A stretch of DNA of 5,751 nucleotides from an uncultured Rikenellaceae bacterium (lineage in GTDB: Bacteria; Bacteroidota; Bacteroidia; Bacteroidales; Rikenellaceae): positions 1 through 5,751 of the forward strand of contig CAMWRR010000122.1 of assembly GCA_947176715.1 (NCBI GenBank), written 5' to 3'. Under the pieces are notes generated by a model. It was not told the DNA's origin. It saw only the letters and a program-made list of their open reading frames with translations, and did not search any database. This document shows positions 3,143-5,751 of this stretch, piece by piece; the stretch's first letter is position 1; every line of letters begins with the position of its first letter. The translations under genes and the position numbers were made by a program.

Positions 3143-5751
3143 TTAAAGTTTGTGTATCACGTTAAGTATGTTGTCGCCGAGGTTTATCTGATAGCCCTCC
3201 GACTTGAACACCAGTCTGTTGAAGGTGTCGCCTATGACAAGCAGAGGGCGGTTGTCGGCGTTTAGCCCCGCTTGTGCCATAGATGCGCTCACGGCGCCGT
3301 TGACATCTATTACATAGTGTGCCTCGGGCAGCCCCTTGAACTCATCGGGGTCGAATTGCGCCCACTCGGCGGTGTTCTTCACTACGAACACTATCGGGCG
3401 GCCCCACCCGGCGAGAGCCTCGCGCAGCTCCGCCATATCGCGCATGGCGTGGTTGGTAGGCTCCTTGCGCGGCTCTATGAGGGCTATCATGAAGTAGCCG
3501 CGTCCGGTTATATCGAGGATGCACTTGACCTTGTCGTCCTCGGTGTCGAGCACTCTGGCCTCCGAGTCTATGTTGCCTATCACGGCTATGGCGTCCTTGT
3601 TCTCGCGCAGTATCAGCTCTACATCGGTCTGCCCGCCTCTCTCTATGTCGAAAAAGTCTGTGCGCCCGAGTACGGCGCCGTTGGCAAGGCGCGTGCCGGT
3701 GGTTATCATATACCGACCCTCGTCGAGCGCGAACGGACGGGCGAATGCCTCGCTCAGCGAAGCTCCCGGGCCCATGTCGTAGGCCTGCGAGCCGCGTACG
3801 CTCACCTGATGCAGCTTCCCGTCGTCGCCTATGCGCGCGATGGTGAAGTGCGAGCCGTATTTGGGGTCGGGGACTATTTTGGTGGGGCTATATGTCAGCT
3901 TTAGGCTCCCCTTTGGCGTGACGGCCTCAGGGCCGTCCGACGAGAATGCCACGTCGACCCACTCTTGGCCGTTGTGGTACTGCACCTTACCGGAGAACGG
4001 GTCGAGCCGCGAGGGTATGCCGAACGTGCGGGCCATAGCCACGAAGAATATGTCGCGGGAACGGCTGTCGGCCGCCATCATGCGCGCCACCGATGCGGGC
4101 GTCACAGAGGCGACGTCGGTGTTGAGCTCGTCGTATATGCGCACCTCCCGGGCCTTGGCTATCAGGTCGGCCACCGAGGGGGTGTCGTCGAACATCTCTT
4201 TGATGACGGGGCGGTAGGCCTCCAACGCCTCGTTGTCAACACGCGGGTTGAGGAGATATAGACGGAACAGCTCGTTGTCGGTGCTCTGCGCGTAGGGGGC
4301 CGCCTCTTCGAGATGGGAGTTGAGAACGTCGGCCTCTATGTCGCGAAGGTCTTTCTGCGATATTACGCCGAGCAGCTCCAGCCCCATAGGCAACAGCTCC
4401 TTGGGGGTGTAGGTCAGGAAGTCTTCTATCTGGTCGTGGTTGCCGCGGCTCTCTTTCATGAAGCGTGCTATGCGTTCGGGACCGAGCCCTATGTGCTCTG
4501 CAAGGTCGGCTGTCTGCGCGTCGGTGTAGAACGTTGCGGTGTAGGCGTTGCGTATGGAGTCCTCAACAATAAGACGCTCTGTGTTGAGTGCGCGCTCTAC
4601 GTCGCTCACGCTAACGGCCTCGTTGTTCTCCGCCGGGGGTGTCATGTCGAAATCGACGGCTGTCGTGTCGCCTCTCCTGTTCATGGTGACGATGAGGTTG
4701 TCCACCTCGCCCACAGAGAGTCTGTCGTAGCCGAACTCGCCGTCTTTAGAGGCCCACACCAGCACGTCGCCGAGGCCCAGCTCCACCGATACGCGCCCCT
4801 CGCTGTCGGCTGTCTTGGCGGCTATGGTGGCGAACTCGCCGTAGTTGAACACCTTGAACTCGACGTCGGCACCCTCGGCGGGGCTGCCGTCGGCATTGAG
4901 TACGGTTACCTCCGCGCGTTTGGTGGGCGCGTAGTTGGAGGTGACGTTTATCTCGGTGAAGAGCGGGGTTTTTCTCATGATCTCCTCATCGCCGGAGTAG
5001 TCGCCGTAGACCTTGGCGTGCATTAGCACTCCGCGTTTGGACGGGGCGGTGAACCAGCCCATATCCAGACGGGGCTCGGGTTCGCAGGCGCCGAGATAGT
5101 GCCACCCGTCACCGTCCCACACCTCTACCCATGCGTGGTTGTCGTCGCAGTGGGCCCAGCGCGGGGTGTAGACCTGACGCGCCGGTATGCCCGCGGCACG
5201 CATGGCCGCAACGGTGAACACCGACTCCTCGCCGCAACGTCCGTATGCGCTCTTCACAGTGGCCAGAGGCGATGAGGTGCGGGCATCGGAGGGGTTGTAT
5301 ATGGCCTTTTCGTGACACCAGTGGTTGACCTCTAATGCCGCATCCCTGAGCGACAGCCCTTTGACGCGCTCTTTCAGCTCGCGGTAAAATGCCGTGCGCG
5401 AGCTGTCGATGCTCTCGTTATGCACGCGGAGGGGCAATACGAAGTGCAGGAATATCTCTTCGGGTATGGAGTCGGCCCACGGCATGGTCTTGCGGGCGTC
5501 GAGGGTGGCGCGCACCGAGCCGAGGTATATCTCGGGGTCGACGGTAAGGTCGGCCAGCGGTGCGTAGGCGTATAGGAATCTGAGCGCGTCGCTCTCCTCG
5601 GCGGTCAGAGGACGGGAGAATATCTCGAACACCTCCTCGCCGCCGCCCATCACGGCGCACTTCTCGTCAAAAGCCCTCGTCACGGCGTCGCGACGGGCGC
5701 TGTCCTTTATAAGTCCGCCGCCTCCGCACGATAAGAGCGTCAGCGACAGGG
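3143..5751 (-). CDS. Large transglutaminase-like lipoprotein, C-terminal thioredoxin-like domain (5' end off window)
   Basis: The frame is open to the right edge. A GTG at 5683 could pass as a start, but 22 further codons lie in frame and encode the end of a lipoprotein signal, LLSC-GGGG, with the lipobox Cys at 5726-5728. The true start is therefore beyond 5751 and the GTG is internal (Val = residue 1 here). Residues 1-135 are mostly helical. A transglutaminase-like core follows: Cys150 in GRCGEES, His183 in NHAWVEVW, then GWHYLGACEPEP (193-204), where the usual acidic third residue is not at its normal spot and Glu201 may serve. Residues 249-335 resemble a carboxypeptidase-regulatory/beta-sandwich domain. 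350-520 is helical and unassigned. 536-580 is a second transglutaminase-like repeat with Ser540 in place of the Cys. 727-846 looks like a thioredoxin-fold domain lacking CXXC, with a likely cis-Pro813. It probably acts on peptides or proteins in the periplasm as a protease or transferase; the reaction is unproven. It is followed by a hairpin at 3081-3124. Confidence 0.9.
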   Translation of the reverse strand, partial: LSLTLLSCGGGGLIKDSARRDAVTRAFDEKCAVMGGGEEVFEIFSRPLTAEESDALRFLYAYAPLADLTVDPEIYLGSVRATLDARKTMPWADSIPEEIFLHFVLPLRVHNESIDSSRTAFYRELKERVKGLSLRDAALEVNHWCHEKAIYNPSDARTSSPLATVKSAYGRCGEESVFTVAAMRAAGIPARQVYTPRWAHCDDNHAWVEVWDGDGWHYLGACEPEPRLDMGWFTAPSKRGVLMHAKVYGDYSGDEEIMRKTPLFTEINVTSNYAPTKRAEVTVLNADGSPAEGADVEFKVFNYGEFATIAAKTADSEGRVSVELGLGDVLVWASKDGEFGYDRLSVGEVDNLIVTMNRRGDTTAVDFDMTPPAENNEAVSVSDVERALNTERLIVEDSIRNAYTATFYTDAQTADLAEHIGLGPERIARFMKESRGNHDQIEDFLTYTPKELLPMGLELLGVISQKDLRDIEADVLNSHLEEAAPYAQSTDNELFRLYLLNPRVDNEALEAYRPVIKEMFDDTPSVADLIAKAREVRIYDELNTDVASVTPASVARMMAADSRSRDIFFVAMARTFGIPSRLDPFSGKVQYHNGQEWVDVAFSSDGPEAVTPKGSLKLTYSPTKIVPDPKYGSHFTIARIGDDGKLHQVSVRGSQAYDMGPGASLSEAFARPFALDEGRYMITTGTRLANGAVLGRTDFFDIERGGQTDVELILRENKDAIAVIGNIDSEARVLDTEDDKVKCILDITGRGYFMIALIEPRKEPTNHAMRDMAELREALAGWGRPIVFVVKNTAEWAQFDPDEFKGLPEAHYVIDVNGAVSASMAQAGLNADNRPLLVIGDTFNRLVFKSEGYQINLGDNILNVIHKL
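5684..5751 (-). other. Lipoprotein signal (lipobox) of the large lipoprotein
   Basis: Translated on the minus strand, the codons upstream of the GTG at 5683 read LSLTLLSC followed by four glycines and LIKDSARRDA. A hydrophobic run ending L-S-C is a lipobox, so signal peptidase II would cut before the Cys at 5726-5728, leaving a mature chain of about 861 residues. The residues after the Cys are glycines rather than the acidic export signal, so surface display is not indicated. The positively charged start of the signal peptide is off the window. Confidence 0.85.

Noticed and set aside
2987..3265. Plus-strand open frame of 92 codons in the spacer before the lipoprotein gene
   Set aside because: It crosses the promoter, the phased repeat and the hairpin and runs antisense into the lipoprotein 3' end. 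No start signal or domain is visible.
3272..5026. Several long plus-strand open frames (up to 237 codons) opposite the large lipoprotein gene
   Set aside because: They are antisense to a domain-bearing frame, lack domains or signals, and show the Val/Gly/Tyr/His-rich composition typical of shadows in GC-biased genes.

Overview
The window looks like chromosomal DNA from a Bacteroidota, most likely Bacteroidales, of middling to slightly high GC (my estimate by eye). Four things suggest this. There is a TAnnTTTG-type -7 promoter element in front of the substrate-binding lipoprotein gene. The start codons lack well-placed Shine-Dalgarno sequences. All three proteins carry export signals, two of them lipoboxes. 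The large transglutaminase-like lipoprotein with a thioredoxin-like C-terminus is an architecture I associate with gut Bacteroidales. I cannot place it to genus.

Layout: 1-200 is non-coding leader. 201-1328 (+) encodes an exported metallophosphatase of the Shewanella-like (SLP) branch of the PPP family, followed by a clear intrinsic terminator at 1348-1379. 1381-1950 holds no convincing gene. Its left half (about 1411-1634) is dense in short complementary segments and ends in a terminator-like hairpin, so it is a candidate structured RNA or conserved intergenic element. Its right half (about 1640-1880) is AT-richer and contains a 9-bp inverted repeat about 106 bp across. 1958-1976 is a strong intrinsic terminator for the minus-strand gene 1997-2977, a periplasmic sugar-type substrate-binding lipoprotein with no ABC transporter in view. 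Its upstream region has a perfect TAnnTTTG element next to a 12-bp perfect direct repeat with 21-bp periodicity, which could be an operator. A GC-rich hairpin follows at 3081-3124. From 3143 to beyond the right edge (minus strand) lies a large lipoprotein gene with a transglutaminase-like domain, a beta-sandwich/carboxypeptidase-regulatory-like segment, a second transglutaminase-like repeat that has lost its catalytic residues, and a C-terminal thioredoxin-like domain without the CXXC pair. Its reading frame continues through a lipobox to the window edge, so the true start is outside.

The three proteins all appear to work in the cell envelope, but I see no evidence that they form one pathway. 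The phosphatase is convergent to the other two, and the two minus-strand genes are separated by a hairpin and a separate promoter. I do not see a clear new defence, mobile or signalling system. The most rewarding places to look are the intergenic element at 1381-1950, the phased repeat at 3027-3059, and the degenerate tandem domain in the large lipoprotein.
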